Assembly: GCF_900113745.1 (NCBI RefSeq)
Contig: NZ_FOQL01000007.1
Span: forward strand, 1-64,000
DNA length: 64,000 nucleotides
Direction of reading: 5' to 3'
Origin: Pseudomonas guineae
GTDB lineage: Bacteria > Pseudomonadota > Gammaproteobacteria > Pseudomonadales > Pseudomonadaceae
Shown one piece after another: positions 16,164 through 25,223 of the stretch. The notes beneath the pieces are model-generated. The model made no database searches. It saw nothing but the letters and a program-made list of their open reading frames with translations, and had not been told where the DNA came from. Within the stretch, counting starts at the first letter, position 1. Each line of letters starts with the position of its first letter. Position numbers and translations under genes: made by a program.

Positions 16164-17362
16164 GGCGTTTTGCTGTCTACGCTATCGATCAGCAATTGCT
16201 GAACCTCAGTGGTCTTGCTGGCCAAGGGCTGACTGCTACCGACCCACTCACCGGCAGTAGCATTACCGCTGCGCGAGACGCGTGCGACCAGCTGCACCTG
16301 TTCGAAGCCGGAGATTTTCAACTGCGGCATCATTGCATCGCTGTCGGAGAGGCTGACCTCAGCCGGCAGATCCGCCACAGTAAGGCGCTTAACCGCCAGC
16401 GGCATCGGCGGCCCGGAAACAGCGCGGGCGAAGATAAACACCGCATCGCCCGGCTGCACCTTGGCTTGCAACTCAGCTGCCAGCGCCACCTTTACGGTCA
16501 AACCTTGGCCAGTGGCAGGCGCAGCCTCGGTTGCCGGCGCACCAAGCTGCTCACGAGCGCGGTCAATCCCGCCCTGAATCGCCTGACGCGAAGGATCTTC
16601 GACGGGCAAAACCGCCACCAATTGCTGCCAATGACCTATCGCCTGCTGGTACTGACCGCTTTCATAAGCGGCGATACCCAGCAACCCCAGGCTAGTGACT
16701 TCTGCCGGATCGGCTTTAAGCGCTTCATCGGTCAGAGCCTGCAACTGCGGCGTCCATTGCTTGCCACCAGCAAAATACAGCGCCTGCGCCAACTGCCCGA
16801 GCAACTCAGGCTCGCGCCCGGCAACGCCAATGGCTCGCTCAAAGGCCGCGGTAGCATCAGCAGCACGTTCCTGGGCCATATAAGTACGACCAAGGAAGTA
16901 CCAGCTTTCGGCAGACTTCGGATCGCTCTTCACCGCCGCTTCCAAGCGCGCGGTCATTTCCTCGATGGTCTTCGGCTGCTCGGCAAAGGTACGCGCACGT
17001 TCAACATCGTCGATGGCGCCCCAGTGCTGGTACAGGCCATAACCCAACAGCGGCATCATCAACGCCGCAATCAGTGGGATTTTACCGCCAAGCGAGCGCT
17101 GGATCGGCTTTGCCTGTGCGCCTTCGGTATCGGCTAACAGCTCACGGGCGGCCTCATCTCGGCCCGCAGCAAGCTGCTCAGTATTTAAAGCACCTGCCGC
17201 ATGTTGCGCCTGCAAGTCCTGCAAACGTTCCTGATACAGGGTTACGTTAAGCGCGGTACGGTCTTCCTCAGCCTGGAGCTTGCGCCCACGCAGCACGGGA
17301 ATCAGCAAAAACGCCAGAGCCGTCAGTAACAGCAGACCGGCGCACAACCAAAATTCAATCAT
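16160..17362 (-). CDS. ccmI: cytochrome c maturation protein CcmI (CycH)
   Basis: Inner-membrane chaperone that presents apocytochrome c to the CcmFH haem lyase. The 400-aa protein has two N-terminal membrane helices (residues about 3-21 and 96-113) with a cytoplasmic loop between, then a periplasmic TPR region (about 130-260, e.g. ESWYFLGRTYMAQERAADAT) and a C-terminal beta domain typical of gamma-proteobacterial CcmI. It overlaps ccmH by 1 bp and the lipoprotein gene by 4 bp. Confidence 0.95.
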   Translation of the reverse strand: MIEFWLCAGLLLLTALAFLLIPVLRGRKLQAEEDRTALNVTLYQERLQDLQAQHAAGALNTEQLAAGRDEAARELLADTEGAQAKPIQRSLGGKIPLIAALMMPLLGYGLYQHWGAIDDVERARTFAEQPKTIEEMTARLEAAVKSDPKSAESWYFLGRTYMAQERAADATAAFERAIGVAGREPELLGQLAQALYFAGGKQWTPQLQALTDEALKADPAEVTSLGLLGIAAYESGQYQQAIGHWQQLVAVLPVEDPSRQAIQGGIDRAREQLGAPATEAAPATGQGLTVKVALAAELQAKVQPGDAVFIFARAVSGPPMPLAVKRLTVADLPAEVSLSDSDAMMPQLKISGFEQVQLVARVSRSGNATAGEWVGSSQPLASKTTEVQQLLIDSVDSKTP

Positions 17363-17874
17363 CAGTCTTTCTTATCCACAGGCGGTTGATTGGGGGACCG
17401 TTGGCTGGCGGGCGGTTGGCTGAGCAAAGCAGCCAATCGCTGTTGTTCATCTGCAGACAGTCCGTTGGCGGCATCGCCCGACTTGCCGCGACGACGCAAC
17501 AGAATGACCCCTAACAGGACGAAACCGCCTGCCAGCAAGCCGGCTGGGCCGTACCACAGCAAAAGAGTACGCGCGGTAACCGGCGGCTTGTAGAGGACGA
17601 AATCGCCATAACGGCTGACTAAATAATCGATGATCTGCTGATTACTCTGGCCCTCTTCCAACATGCGGTAGATCTGTGCACGCAGGTCCATGGCAATCGG
17701 CGCGTCGGAGTCAGCGATGTTCTGGTTTTGGCACTTAGGGCAGCGCAGCTCTTGCACCAGGGTGCGATAACGCTGGCGCTCGACCTCAGTCGCAAACTCA
17801 TAGGTATCGATGGCCGCCTGTGCAGTGCCCAGCAATGCCAGGCCTAGCACGACGGCGGTGAGTAAACGTCTCAT
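17362..17874 (-). CDS. ccmH: cytochrome c maturation protein CcmH
   Basis: Periplasmic thiol-disulfide protein (170 aa) that reduces the apocytochrome CXXCH motif for haem attachment. A signal peptide (cut near AQA) precedes the family motif LRCPKCQNQNI (Cys45, Cys48), and one C-terminal membrane helix (LLWYGPAGLLAGGFVLLGVI) anchors it. It overlaps ccmG by 4 bp. Confidence 0.96.
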   Translation of the reverse strand: MRRLLTAVVLGLALLGTAQAAIDTYEFATEVERQRYRTLVQELRCPKCQNQNIADSDAPIAMDLRAQIYRMLEEGQSNQQIIDYLVSRYGDFVLYKPPVTARTLLLWYGPAGLLAGGFVLLGVILLRRRGKSGDAANGLSADEQQRLAALLSQPPASQRSPNQPPVDKKD

Positions 17875-18407
17875 GGCTGAGCCTCATCGACCAGTTCTTG
17901 GTAAAGAGGGGCTAATTGCTCACGCCAGACACGCTCATCAATCACGCCAACAAACTTGTGGCGGATGATGCCGGCCTTATCGATCAGAAAGGTCTCAGGC
18001 GCGCCATATACGCCCAAATCTAACCCCAGGGTGCCGCGTGCATCATTGATATTCAGTTGGTAGGGGTCATGGAACTCCACCAGCCACTTCTGCGCGGCAG
18101 CGTTGTCGTCCTTGTAGTTGACCCCATAAATGTTCACCCCCAGCTCAGCTAATTTGTTCAGCACCGGGTGCTCTACACGGCACGCTACGCACCAGGTCGC
18201 CCAGACGTTGACCAGCGCTGGCTTACCTTTGAGGTCAGCCTCGCTGAGCAGCTTGCCGTCCTGTACCGCCGGCAGAGAGAACGCCGGTATCGGCTTGCCG
18301 ATCAGTGCCGAGGGTAACTCTGACGGATCAAGCCACAAGCCTCGATAGAGAAACACCGCCATACCAAGAAACAGTGCCAAGGGTACGAGCAGCAGTAAAC
18401 GCCTCAT
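17871..18407 (-). CDS. ccmG: thioredoxin-like CcmG/DsbE
   Basis: Membrane-tethered periplasmic thioredoxin (178 aa) that supplies reducing equivalents to apocytochrome c or CcmH. It has an N-terminal anchor (residues 3-21) and the active site WCVAC (Cys73, Cys76); the GVNYKDD and GVYGAPETFLID segments are diagnostic of DsbE, the latter containing the cis-Pro. It overlaps ccmF and ccmH by 4 bp each. Confidence 0.96.
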   Translation of the reverse strand: MRRLLLLVPLALFLGMAVFLYRGLWLDPSELPSALIGKPIPAFSLPAVQDGKLLSEADLKGKPALVNVWATWCVACRVEHPVLNKLAELGVNIYGVNYKDDNAAAQKWLVEFHDPYQLNINDARGTLGLDLGVYGAPETFLIDKAGIIRHKFVGVIDERVWREQLAPLYQELVDEAQP

Positions 18408-20377
18408 GCCTGCGCCCCTGCCATACCTAAGGCTTCACGCACGCGGGTGCGCACCTTCATCCGGTAGCGCTTGTCGGATGCTGAAAGGAAGCCACCAAAG
18501 CCCATCAACAACGCGCCGAACCAGATCCAGCGGACGAAGGGTTTGATGTGTACACGCACCGCCCAAGCGCCGTTTTCCAGCGGTTCACCCAGGGCGACAA
18601 ACAGGTCGCGAGTGATTCCGGCGTCGATCCCGGCTTCGGTCATTACTGACTGCTGCACGGTATACAGGCGCTTCTCCGGATGTAGCACGGCGATCTGCTT
18701 GCCGTCTTCGAGGATACGCACAGTGCCTTTGTCCGAAGTGAAGTTTGGCCCCTCAAAGTGCTCGGCACCTTCGAAGATGAACTGATAACCGCCAATCTCC
18801 ACTGACTCGCCCGGCGCCATGCGCATATCGCGCTCGAAACTGCCCATGCTGGTCAGCACCACGCCGAGGGCGCAGATGGCCATGCCCAGGTGAGCGGTTT
18901 GCATGCCCCAATAACTGCGGGTCAGGCTCGGCAAACCTTTAATCAGGCCCTTGTGCCGAGTTTTCTCGACGATATCGCGCACACCAGCCAGCACCACCCA
19001 AGCCGACAACAGGCAGACACCCAGCACCGCCCAGCTGAAATCGCCCACCAAGAAGGTTGCGATCACGGCCAGCACCACACTGCCGATAAGCACCGGCGCG
19101 AGCATGCTCAGCAACCACTTGAGCGGCGTGTCTTTCCAGCGCACCAGCACGCCCACGGCGATCATCGCCATCAACAGACCCATCAAGGGCACGAACAGCG
19201 CATTGAAGTACGGCGGCCCAACCGACAGTTTGGCCCCGGTCATGGCATCCAGCACCAACGGGTACAGAGTGCCGAGCAGGATCATCGCGGCGCTGACTAC
19301 CAGAATCAGGTTATTGACCAGCAGCAGGGTCTCCCGCGACCACAGGGCAAAGCCGACTTGGCTTTTGACCACTGGCGCGCGCAGGGCGAACAACGCCAGC
19401 GAGCTGCCCACCACAATCAGCAGGAAGGCCAGGATAAACACGCCGCGTTCAGGGTCACTGGCGAAGGCATGCACCGAGGTCAGCACGCCTGAGCGCACCA
19501 GGAAGGTACCCAACAGGCTGAGGGAGAATGCCGCGATGGCCAGCAGCACGGTCCAGCTTTTGAACACGCCGCGTTTTTCCGTTACGGCCAGGGAGTGGAT
19601 CAGTGCCGTGCCAACCAACCAAGGCATAAAGGAGGCGTTTTCGACCGGGTCCCAGAACCACCAGCCACCCCAGCCAAGCTCGTAGTACGCCCACCACGAG
19701 CCCAAGGCGATACCGATGCCGAGGAAAGCCCAAGCGACAATGGTCCAAGGCCGCGACCAGCGTGCCCAGGCCGCATCCAGCTTGCCACCGAGCAGGGCAG
19801 CAATGGCGAAAGCGAACGCCACGGAGAAGCCGACGTAACCCATATAGAGCATCGGCGGGTGAACAATCAGGCCAAAGTCCTGCAGTAGGGGATTGAGATC
19901 ACGACCATTGGTAGGCGTATCGAACAGCAGGCGCGCGAAGGGGTTGGAGGTAACGATCAGAAACAGTAGAAAACCGATGCTGATGATGCCCATGACGCCT
20001 AGCACGCGAGCGAGCATTTCTTCTGGCAACTGCCGCGAGAAGATCGACACGGCAAAGGTCCAGCCGGCGAGGATCAAGCCCCACAGCAGCAGTGAGCCTT
20101 CATGGGCGCCCCACACCGCGCTGAACTTAAAATACCAGGGCAGTGCACTGTTGGAGTTATTAGCCACGTAGGCGACGGTAAAGTCGTCGACCATAAAGGC
20201 GTAAGTCAGGCAAATAAAAGAAAACAACATAAAGGCAAACTGCCCCCAAGCTGCCGGCTGCGCCAAACTCATCCACTGGTGGTCACCACGCCAAGCGCCG
20301 ATGAGAGGCAGTGTCGCCTGCACCAGCGCCATACACAGCGCCAGAATCATCGCCAGATGGCCAAGTTCGGGGATCAT
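18404..20377 (-). CDS. ccmF: haem lyase subunit CcmF
   Basis: Large inner-membrane component of the cytochrome c haem lyase. The 657-aa protein has about 15 membrane helices and the haem-handling WWD motif WGGWWFWDPVENASFMPWL near residues 232-250, plus conserved His residues in flanking loops (KFSAVWGAHEGS; ALIHSLAVTEKR). It overlaps ccmE and ccmG by 4 bp. Length and motifs match the family. Confidence 0.97.
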   Translation of the reverse strand: MIPELGHLAMILALCMALVQATLPLIGAWRGDHQWMSLAQPAAWGQFAFMLFSFICLTYAFMVDDFTVAYVANNSNSALPWYFKFSAVWGAHEGSLLLWGLILAGWTFAVSIFSRQLPEEMLARVLGVMGIISIGFLLFLIVTSNPFARLLFDTPTNGRDLNPLLQDFGLIVHPPMLYMGYVGFSVAFAFAIAALLGGKLDAAWARWSRPWTIVAWAFLGIGIALGSWWAYYELGWGGWWFWDPVENASFMPWLVGTALIHSLAVTEKRGVFKSWTVLLAIAAFSLSLLGTFLVRSGVLTSVHAFASDPERGVFILAFLLIVVGSSLALFALRAPVVKSQVGFALWSRETLLLVNNLILVVSAAMILLGTLYPLVLDAMTGAKLSVGPPYFNALFVPLMGLLMAMIAVGVLVRWKDTPLKWLLSMLAPVLIGSVVLAVIATFLVGDFSWAVLGVCLLSAWVVLAGVRDIVEKTRHKGLIKGLPSLTRSYWGMQTAHLGMAICALGVVLTSMGSFERDMRMAPGESVEIGGYQFIFEGAEHFEGPNFTSDKGTVRILEDGKQIAVLHPEKRLYTVQQSVMTEAGIDAGITRDLFVALGEPLENGAWAVRVHIKPFVRWIWFGALLMGFGGFLSASDKRYRMKVRTRVREALGMAGAQA

Positions 20378-20862
20378 TGCGCACTCTCCAATTGGTATGT
20401 CTTCTTAGCTGCTTGGGCCGCATCGTGCTTCTGCTTCATACCGCTTTGTTCAAGCGCCTGCATGACTTCCGGAGGCATGTAGTTTTCATCGTGTTTGGCC
20501 AGCACTTCATCGGCGATCAGCACGCCACCGGCATTGAGTTTGCCCATGGCAACAATGCCCTGCCCTTCACGGAACAGGTCCGGCAGAATGCCGCTGTAGC
20601 GAATGGTCACACTCTTGGCGCCGTCGGTGACGACAAAGTCAGTTTCCAGCGAGTCACTGGAGCGCTTAACCGAGCCTTCCTCGACCAAACCGCCGGCACG
20701 GATTCGGGTGTCCTGCGGGGCGTCGCCATTAGCAATTTGCGTGGGGGTGTAGAACAGGTTGATGTTCTGCTGCAATGCGCTCAGGGCCAGAGCCACGGCG
20801 ATGCCCACACCGGCGATGATCGCCAGGACAATAAACAGGCGCTTCTTACGCAGCGGATTCAC
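20374..20862 (-). CDS. ccmE: periplasmic haem chaperone CcmE
   Basis: Carries haem covalently from CcmC to CcmF. The start is GTG at 20862, preceded by a near-perfect GGGAGGAG ribosome-binding site; upstream in-frame codons belong to ccmD in another frame. The 162-aa protein has an N-terminal membrane anchor (residues 9-29), an OB-fold domain, and the haem-binding motif HDENY with His124 as the covalent site and Tyr128 as axial ligand. It overlaps ccmD at GTGA. Confidence 0.96.
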   Translation of the reverse strand: MNPLRKKRLFIVLAIIAGVGIAVALALSALQQNINLFYTPTQIANGDAPQDTRIRAGGLVEEGSVKRSSDSLETDFVVTDGAKSVTIRYSGILPDLFREGQGIVAMGKLNAGGVLIADEVLAKHDENYMPPEVMQALEQSGMKQKHDAAQAAKKTYQLESAQ

Positions 20863-21035
20863 TTCGACTCCTCCCGGCGCAAACGACGCGCCTCGTCTTG
20901 CAGATAACGGCGACGTGCCAGGATTGGCAGCGCCACATTCAGCCCCAACACAGCGAGGCTGATGGCATAACAGGACCACACATATGGCCCATGGGTGCCC
21001 ATGGCGAGAAACTCGCTAAAGCTGGCAAAACTCAT
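20859..21035 (-). CDS. ccmD: haem exporter subunit CcmD
   Basis: A short protein of 58 aa with start ATG at 21035 and stop TGA overlapping the ccmE GTG. It begins MSFASFSEFLAMGTHGPYVW and has one membrane helix (about residues 17-40) and a basic C terminus (RRRYLQDEARRLRREESK). Size, sequence and position between ccmC and ccmE identify CcmD, which helps release holo-CcmE from CcmABC. It overlaps ccmC by 4 bp (ATGA). Confidence 0.93.
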   Translation of the reverse strand: MSFASFSEFLAMGTHGPYVWSCYAISLAVLGLNVALPILARRRYLQDEARRLRREESK

Positions 21036-21787
21036 CGACCCTTCTCCACCTGCGCGCTCACTTCAGCTTTGGCCCAACTGCTGCGCGCCTCGCGCTTGAG
21101 CACCTCCAGACGCATGCGCATCAGCAGCACCGCGCCAAAGAAGCAGTAGAAGCCCAGCACCATAATCAGCAGCGGCATCCACATTTCAAACGGCATGGCC
21201 GGCTTTGTCACCACGCTGAAGGTGGCGGGCTGATGCAAGGTATTCCACCACTCCACCGAGTACTTGATGATCGGGATGTTTACCACCCCGACAATCGCCA
21301 GCACCGCACAGGCCTTGGCGGCGCTGTCACGGTTGGTGATGGCATTGCCCAAGGCGATTACGCCGAAATACAGGAACAGTAAAATCAACATCGAGGTCAG
21401 ACGCGCATCCCACACCCAGTAGGTGCCCCAGGTCGGCTTGCCCCATACCGCGCCTGTGATCAAAGCGATCACGGTCATCCACGCGCCGATCGGTGCGGCT
21501 TGCTGCAAAGCGACATCGGCCAGCTTCATCTTCCACACCAGGCCGACCGTGCCGGCCACTGCTAGCATCACGTAGATCGACTGGGCGAGAAAAGCCGCAG
21601 GTACATGGATGTAAATGATGCGAAAGCTGTTGCCCTGCTGGTAATCCGGCGGCGCAAAGGCCAAGCCCCAGACCAGCCCAACCATTAACAGCAAGGCAGC
21701 GGCCACGGCCAACCCGGGTAGCCAGCGGCGGCTGATTTCATAAAACCATTTGGGCGAGCCGAGCTTGTGAAACCACGTCCAGTTCAT
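21032..21787 (-). CDS. ccmC: haem transporter/chaperone CcmC
   Basis: Inner-membrane protein that loads haem onto CcmE. It has six helices, the WWD-type motif WGTYWVWDARLTSMLILLFL, and conserved His residues in HVPAAFLAQS and the later WNTLHQPATF loop. The chosen ATG at 21787 gives a 251-aa protein beginning MNWTWFHKLGSPKWFY, as in other pseudomonads; ATGs at 21799 and beyond would add residues without a better ribosome-binding site. The gene ends 4 bp inside ccmD. Confidence 0.94.
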   Translation of the reverse strand: MNWTWFHKLGSPKWFYEISRRWLPGLAVAAALLLMVGLVWGLAFAPPDYQQGNSFRIIYIHVPAAFLAQSIYVMLAVAGTVGLVWKMKLADVALQQAAPIGAWMTVIALITGAVWGKPTWGTYWVWDARLTSMLILLFLYFGVIALGNAITNRDSAAKACAVLAIVGVVNIPIIKYSVEWWNTLHQPATFSVVTKPAMPFEMWMPLLIMVLGFYCFFGAVLLMRMRLEVLKREARSSWAKAEVSAQVEKGR

Positions 21788-21864
21788 CAGGTTACTCATC
21801 AGTGCTAGGGCTGATCGCAGCGCAGGTAAGCAGCAGCGGCAGCCGGCCATTCAGGCTTAATTAT

Positions 21865-22536
21865 TTACTCAGCAACACTGATCGTCAGACCAGCGGCAAT
21901 GGCAAAAGGTGTCAAGGTCACCGCCAATGCGGTGAGGCTGGCCAACCACAACAGGTGGCCGACCGCCGGCAATCCTTGCAGGCTGGCTTGTAACGCTCCG
22001 CTACCAAGAATCAGCACCGGGATGTACAACGGCAAAATCAGCAGTGCGAGTAACAGACCGCCCCGCTTTAGGCCGACGGTCAGCGCCGCGCCGACGGCGC
22101 CCAGCAAGCTCAATACGGGGGTGCCCAGCAACAGAGACACCAGCAGCACCGGCAGGCAACGCTCGGGCAATCCCAGCATCAGTGCCAACACTGGCGCCAA
22201 CAGCACCAGCGCCAAACCTGAGAACAGCCAGTGTGCCAGTACCTTGGCCAGAACCAGAAGGGTCAAGGGGTGCGGCGAAAGGACCCACTGCTCGAGCGAG
22301 CCGTCCTCGAAATCACTGCGGAACAGCCCGTCCAGCGAGAGCAGCACGGCCAACAGCGCTGCCACCCAGATCAGCCCGGGCGAAAGGCTTTGTAACAACT
22401 GCGACTGCGGCCCCACAGCCAGCGGGAATAGAGCGATGACAATGGCAAAGAACACCAGCGGGTTAGCTAACTCGGCCGGGCGACGAAATAATAGCCGCGC
22501 TTCACGGGCCAGTAGCAGGGTAAAAACGTTGCTCAT
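21865..22536 (-). CDS. ccmB: haem exporter permease CcmB
   Basis: A 223-aa membrane protein with about six helices, the permease partner of the CcmA ATPase. The N terminus (FTLLLAREARLLFRRPAELANPLVFF) and the DFEDGSLEQWVLSP cytoplasmic loop are family hallmarks. It overlaps ccmA by 4 bp and precedes ccmC after a short gap. Confidence 0.95.
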   Translation of the reverse strand: MSNVFTLLLAREARLLFRRPAELANPLVFFAIVIALFPLAVGPQSQLLQSLSPGLIWVAALLAVLLSLDGLFRSDFEDGSLEQWVLSPHPLTLLVLAKVLAHWLFSGLALVLLAPVLALMLGLPERCLPVLLVSLLLGTPVLSLLGAVGAALTVGLKRGGLLLALLILPLYIPVLILGSGALQASLQGLPAVGHLLWLASLTALAVTLTPFAIAAGLTISVAE

Positions 22537-23168
22537 GCGCTGCGCTGCCCTAAGTCAAGCTCGCGATAACCAGCCGGCTTGACCGTTAACTCGTGGTGCG
22601 TAGTCAACACCACCAGGCCGCCTTGCTCACAATGCGCGGCCAGATGATTTTCCAGCTGCGCCACGGCGGCCTTATCCAGCGCGGTGAAGGGTTCATCAAG
22701 CACCCACAGGTTCGGCCCTGGCAAGTACAGGCGCGCCAACGCCACGCGGCGCTGCTGCCCGGCGGACAGCGTGTGGCAGGGCACATCCTCAAAACCGCAC
22801 AAGCCCACAGCATCGAGCGCTTGCCAGATGGCCTCGCGCTCGGCTGGCTGATGCAGGGCGCAAAGCCAGATGAGGTTCTCCTCCGCCGTCAGTAAACCTT
22901 TGATGCCGGCGGCATGCCCGATCCACAACAAATTGCGCGCCAACTCGCTGCGCTGCGCCGTCAACGGCAGGCCATTCAGGCGGATCTCACCGGCAGTCGG
23001 CTGCATCAAGCCGGCGAGCAAGCGCAACAGGCTGGTCTTGCCGCTGCCGTTAGGCCCAGCCACCTGCAACATTTCACCGGGAACCAGACGCACCTCCAGG
23101 CGCTCGAAGAGCATGCGCCAGTCTCGCTCACAGGCGAGCGCCACGGCTTCGAGAAGAGGGCTGGTCAA
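22533..23168 (-). CDS. ccmA: haem exporter ATPase CcmA
   Basis: ABC-type ATPase of 211 aa that powers release of holo-CcmE from the CcmABCD complex. Walker A GPNGSGKTS, signature LSAGQQRRVALARL and Walker B LWVLDEPFTALD are intact. It is the first gene of the ccmABCDEFGHI operon, divergent from the FliK-like gene. Confidence 0.96.
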   Translation of the reverse strand: MTSPLLEAVALACERDWRMLFERLEVRLVPGEMLQVAGPNGSGKTSLLRLLAGLMQPTAGEIRLNGLPLTAQRSELARNLLWIGHAAGIKGLLTAEENLIWLCALHQPAEREAIWQALDAVGLCGFEDVPCHTLSAGQQRRVALARLYLPGPNLWVLDEPFTALDKAAVAQLENHLAAHCEQGGLVVLTTHHELTVKPAGYRELDLGQRSA

Positions 23169-23201
23169 GGCATCGGCACCTAAATGGATGGCAAAAGCTG
23201 T

Positions 23202-23228
23202 TCAAGTCGGCAGACTCTTGGCCGCTAT
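23202..23228 (+). promoter_or_regulatory. candidate sigma-28 (FliA) promoter for the FliK-like gene
   Basis: TCAAGTCG (23202-23209), 11 bp, then GCCGCTAT (23221-23228) fits the layout TAAAGTTT-N11-GCCGATAA with exact spacing; the -10 half matches 6 of 8. It lies in the ccmA divergent region about 100 bp before the FliK-like start. Confidence 0.5.
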
Positions 23229-23330
23229 ACTGATGCAAATGAAACACATAGCCGGCCCAGACGGGGCGCGATTATACATGCCATGCCCCGCCTTCCGCAG
23301 TGGGCATTTTCGACAGGGTGTAACCTGCCA

Positions 23331-24875
23331 ATGAGCGAAATCAGCAGCCCGCGGCCGCTACCACCGTCGCCTCCCAGCAGCCGCCCAAATGCGGTAGCCG
23401 CTGACCTAGCGGTGAAGCTGCTGCAACCCCTGCAAGGCCTTCTTGCCAGTGGTGAAACCGCCAAAGCTGAAGTCATGGCCCTCAAAGAAGTGGCACAAAG
23501 CTTTCAGCTGCTACTCAAGCTGACGCTGGAGAATGGCCGCCAGACCACCCTTGAAGCCAGCAGCTCAAGGCCTATCACCCAAGGCACAGCACTGGCGGTA
23601 ACGGCGCTGTCGGAGACTCGCCTGGCCTTGGCCGTGTTAGCAGGTGGCAACACAGCACTGACCAGCTTAGACCTCGAACAATTACCCATTGGCACCCTGT
23701 TGCAGGGCAAGGTAGTCGCCCGCGAACAGATACTGCAGGGCAGCGCGCAGCAAGTGGTCTATAAGGTGTTGGTCAATCTGCTCAACACGCCTCTGGCCGG
23801 CAGCAAGTTATCTCTGGAAACCCCGCTGGCGCTGCCCGTAGGCAGCCTGCTCAGTGCGCAAGTTCAAGGCAACCAGTCCTTGAGCTTCCTTCCGCTCAGT
23901 GGCCGCCTGGATCAACTCGCACTTAACCAGCAACTGGGTACGCAAAGTAACCGGCAGGGCTCACTGGAAGGCCTTTTTAGTGCCCTGCAGGGCTTACGCA
24001 ATGGTGCAGAGATGAGCGAAGGCTTGCGTACCAGTATCGACAAACTGTTCGGCACCCTCCCCGACGCCGCTCAACTGAGCAACCCAAAAGGGCTGGCCAT
24101 GGCCCTGGAGAACAGCGGCATTCTGCTAGAAAGCAAACTCCTAGGCGGCCAAGGGCAAGCGCTACCGACCGATCTCAAAGCCAATCTGCTACGTTTGATC
24201 ACCCAATTACTGCCTAACCTGTCAACTGGTACACCCCTGGCCGCCGCCAATGCAGGCTCGGCAATGGCGGTGGCCATGCCAGCACTGGCCCGCGACCTGC
24301 TCGGCAGCCTGGGCAAAGCCAGCAGTCGTCAGCAGGCGCTGAACTTCCCCCTGCCCTCGCGCTTGCTGCAGGCCATGGAGGGCGAGGCCGACTTGGAGGC
24401 TTTGCTGAAACTCGCGGCCGCAGCAATCTCGCGACTGCAAACCCATCAACTTTCCAGCCTGGCGCAGAGCCAGGTCGGACCAGACGGTAACCTGTTGACC
24501 ACCTGGCAACTGGAGCTGCCCATGCGCAACCAGCAGGAACTGGTACCGCTACAGGTCAAGATCCAGCGCGACGAAGGTAACCCGCAAGATAAGCCAGAGA
24601 AAAAAGAAACCCTGTGGAAAGTCGAGCTGGCATTCGACCTTGACCCTCTGGGTCCCTTACAGATCCAGGCGCAACTATCCCACGGCCGCCTGAACAGCCA
24701 GCTTTGGGCCGAACACAGCAGCACCGTCAGCCTGATCGACGCAGAGCTCGACAACTTGCGCCAGCGCCTGAATGCCGTAGGCGTTCAGGTAGGTGAACTG
24801 GCATGCAGCCAAGGCACGCCGCCACGCGGCCCACGCACAACCTTGGAACAACGCTGGGTGGATGAAACCGCATGA
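23331..24875 (+). CDS. FliK-like hook-length control family protein
   Basis: A 514-aa protein, largely Ala/Leu/Gln-rich and probably unstructured in the N-terminal two thirds. The C-terminal domain (about residues 400-510: LWKVELAFDLDPLGPLQIQAQLSHGRLNSQLW ... LRQRLNAVGVQV, quoted in parts) has the Flg_hook/FliK-C fold signature. It is distinct from the true fliK at 45291-46556. The chosen ATG is where the coding-like sequence begins; 49 upstream codons overlap the promoter. The stop overlaps the following FlhB-like gene by 4 bp, so the two act together, presumably in export-specificity control. Function inferred from domain. Confidence 0.75.
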   Translation: MSEISSPRPLPPSPPSSRPNAVAADLAVKLLQPLQGLLASGETAKAEVMALKEVAQSFQLLLKLTLENGRQTTLEASSSRPITQGTALAVTALSETRLALAVLAGGNTALTSLDLEQLPIGTLLQGKVVAREQILQGSAQQVVYKVLVNLLNTPLAGSKLSLETPLALPVGSLLSAQVQGNQSLSFLPLSGRLDQLALNQQLGTQSNRQGSLEGLFSALQGLRNGAEMSEGLRTSIDKLFGTLPDAAQLSNPKGLAMALENSGILLESKLLGGQGQALPTDLKANLLRLITQLLPNLSTGTPLAAANAGSAMAVAMPALARDLLGSLGKASSRQQALNFPLPSRLLQAMEGEADLEALLKLAAAAISRLQTHQLSSLAQSQVGPDGNLLTTWQLELPMRNQQELVPLQVKIQRDEGNPQDKPEKKETLWKVELAFDLDPLGPLQIQAQLSHGRLNSQLWAEHSSTVSLIDAELDNLRQRLNAVGVQVGELACSQGTPPRGPRTTLEQRWVDETA

Positions 24876-25198
24876 ATAAGACCGCGCCGCGCCAAGCCAT
24901 TGCCCTCACCTACGACGGCAAAAATGCGCCCGTACTCAGCGCCAAAGGCGATGACGAGCTAGCCGAAGCCATATTAGCCATCGCCCGCGAATACGAAGTA
25001 CCGATTTACGAAAATGCTGAGCTGGTGCGCTTGCTGGCGCGACTGGAGTTAGGTGATGCAATCCCGGAGCAGCTTTACCGCTGCATCGCAGAAATTATCG
25101 CCTTTGCCTGGCACCTGAAAGGCAAGAGCCCTGCGAGCGGTCAACGTGACAACGATATAACGCCACCACTGCGCCTGTTAGAAGGCCCGGCACATTGA
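24872..25198 (+). CDS. FlhB C-terminal-domain-like protein
   Basis: A 108-aa soluble protein matching the cytoplasmic substrate-specificity domain of FlhB/YscU (AIALTYDGKNAPVLSAKGDDELAEAI...EVPIYENAELVRLLARLELGDAIPEQLY, quoted in parts). It lacks the membrane domain and the self-cleaving NPTH site that are present in the real flhB at 39429-40565. Small FlhB-like proteins of this kind occur next to a FliK-like gene in Pseudomonas and some other bacteria and may substitute for the cleaved FlhB C-terminal fragment. It overlaps the FliK-like gene by 4 bp. Confidence 0.85.
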   Translation: MNKTAPRQAIALTYDGKNAPVLSAKGDDELAEAILAIAREYEVPIYENAELVRLLARLELGDAIPEQLYRCIAEIIAFAWHLKGKSPASGQRDNDITPPLRLLEGPAH

Positions 25199-25223
25199 AT
25201 GCTGATTGCACATTTGGGGGAAA

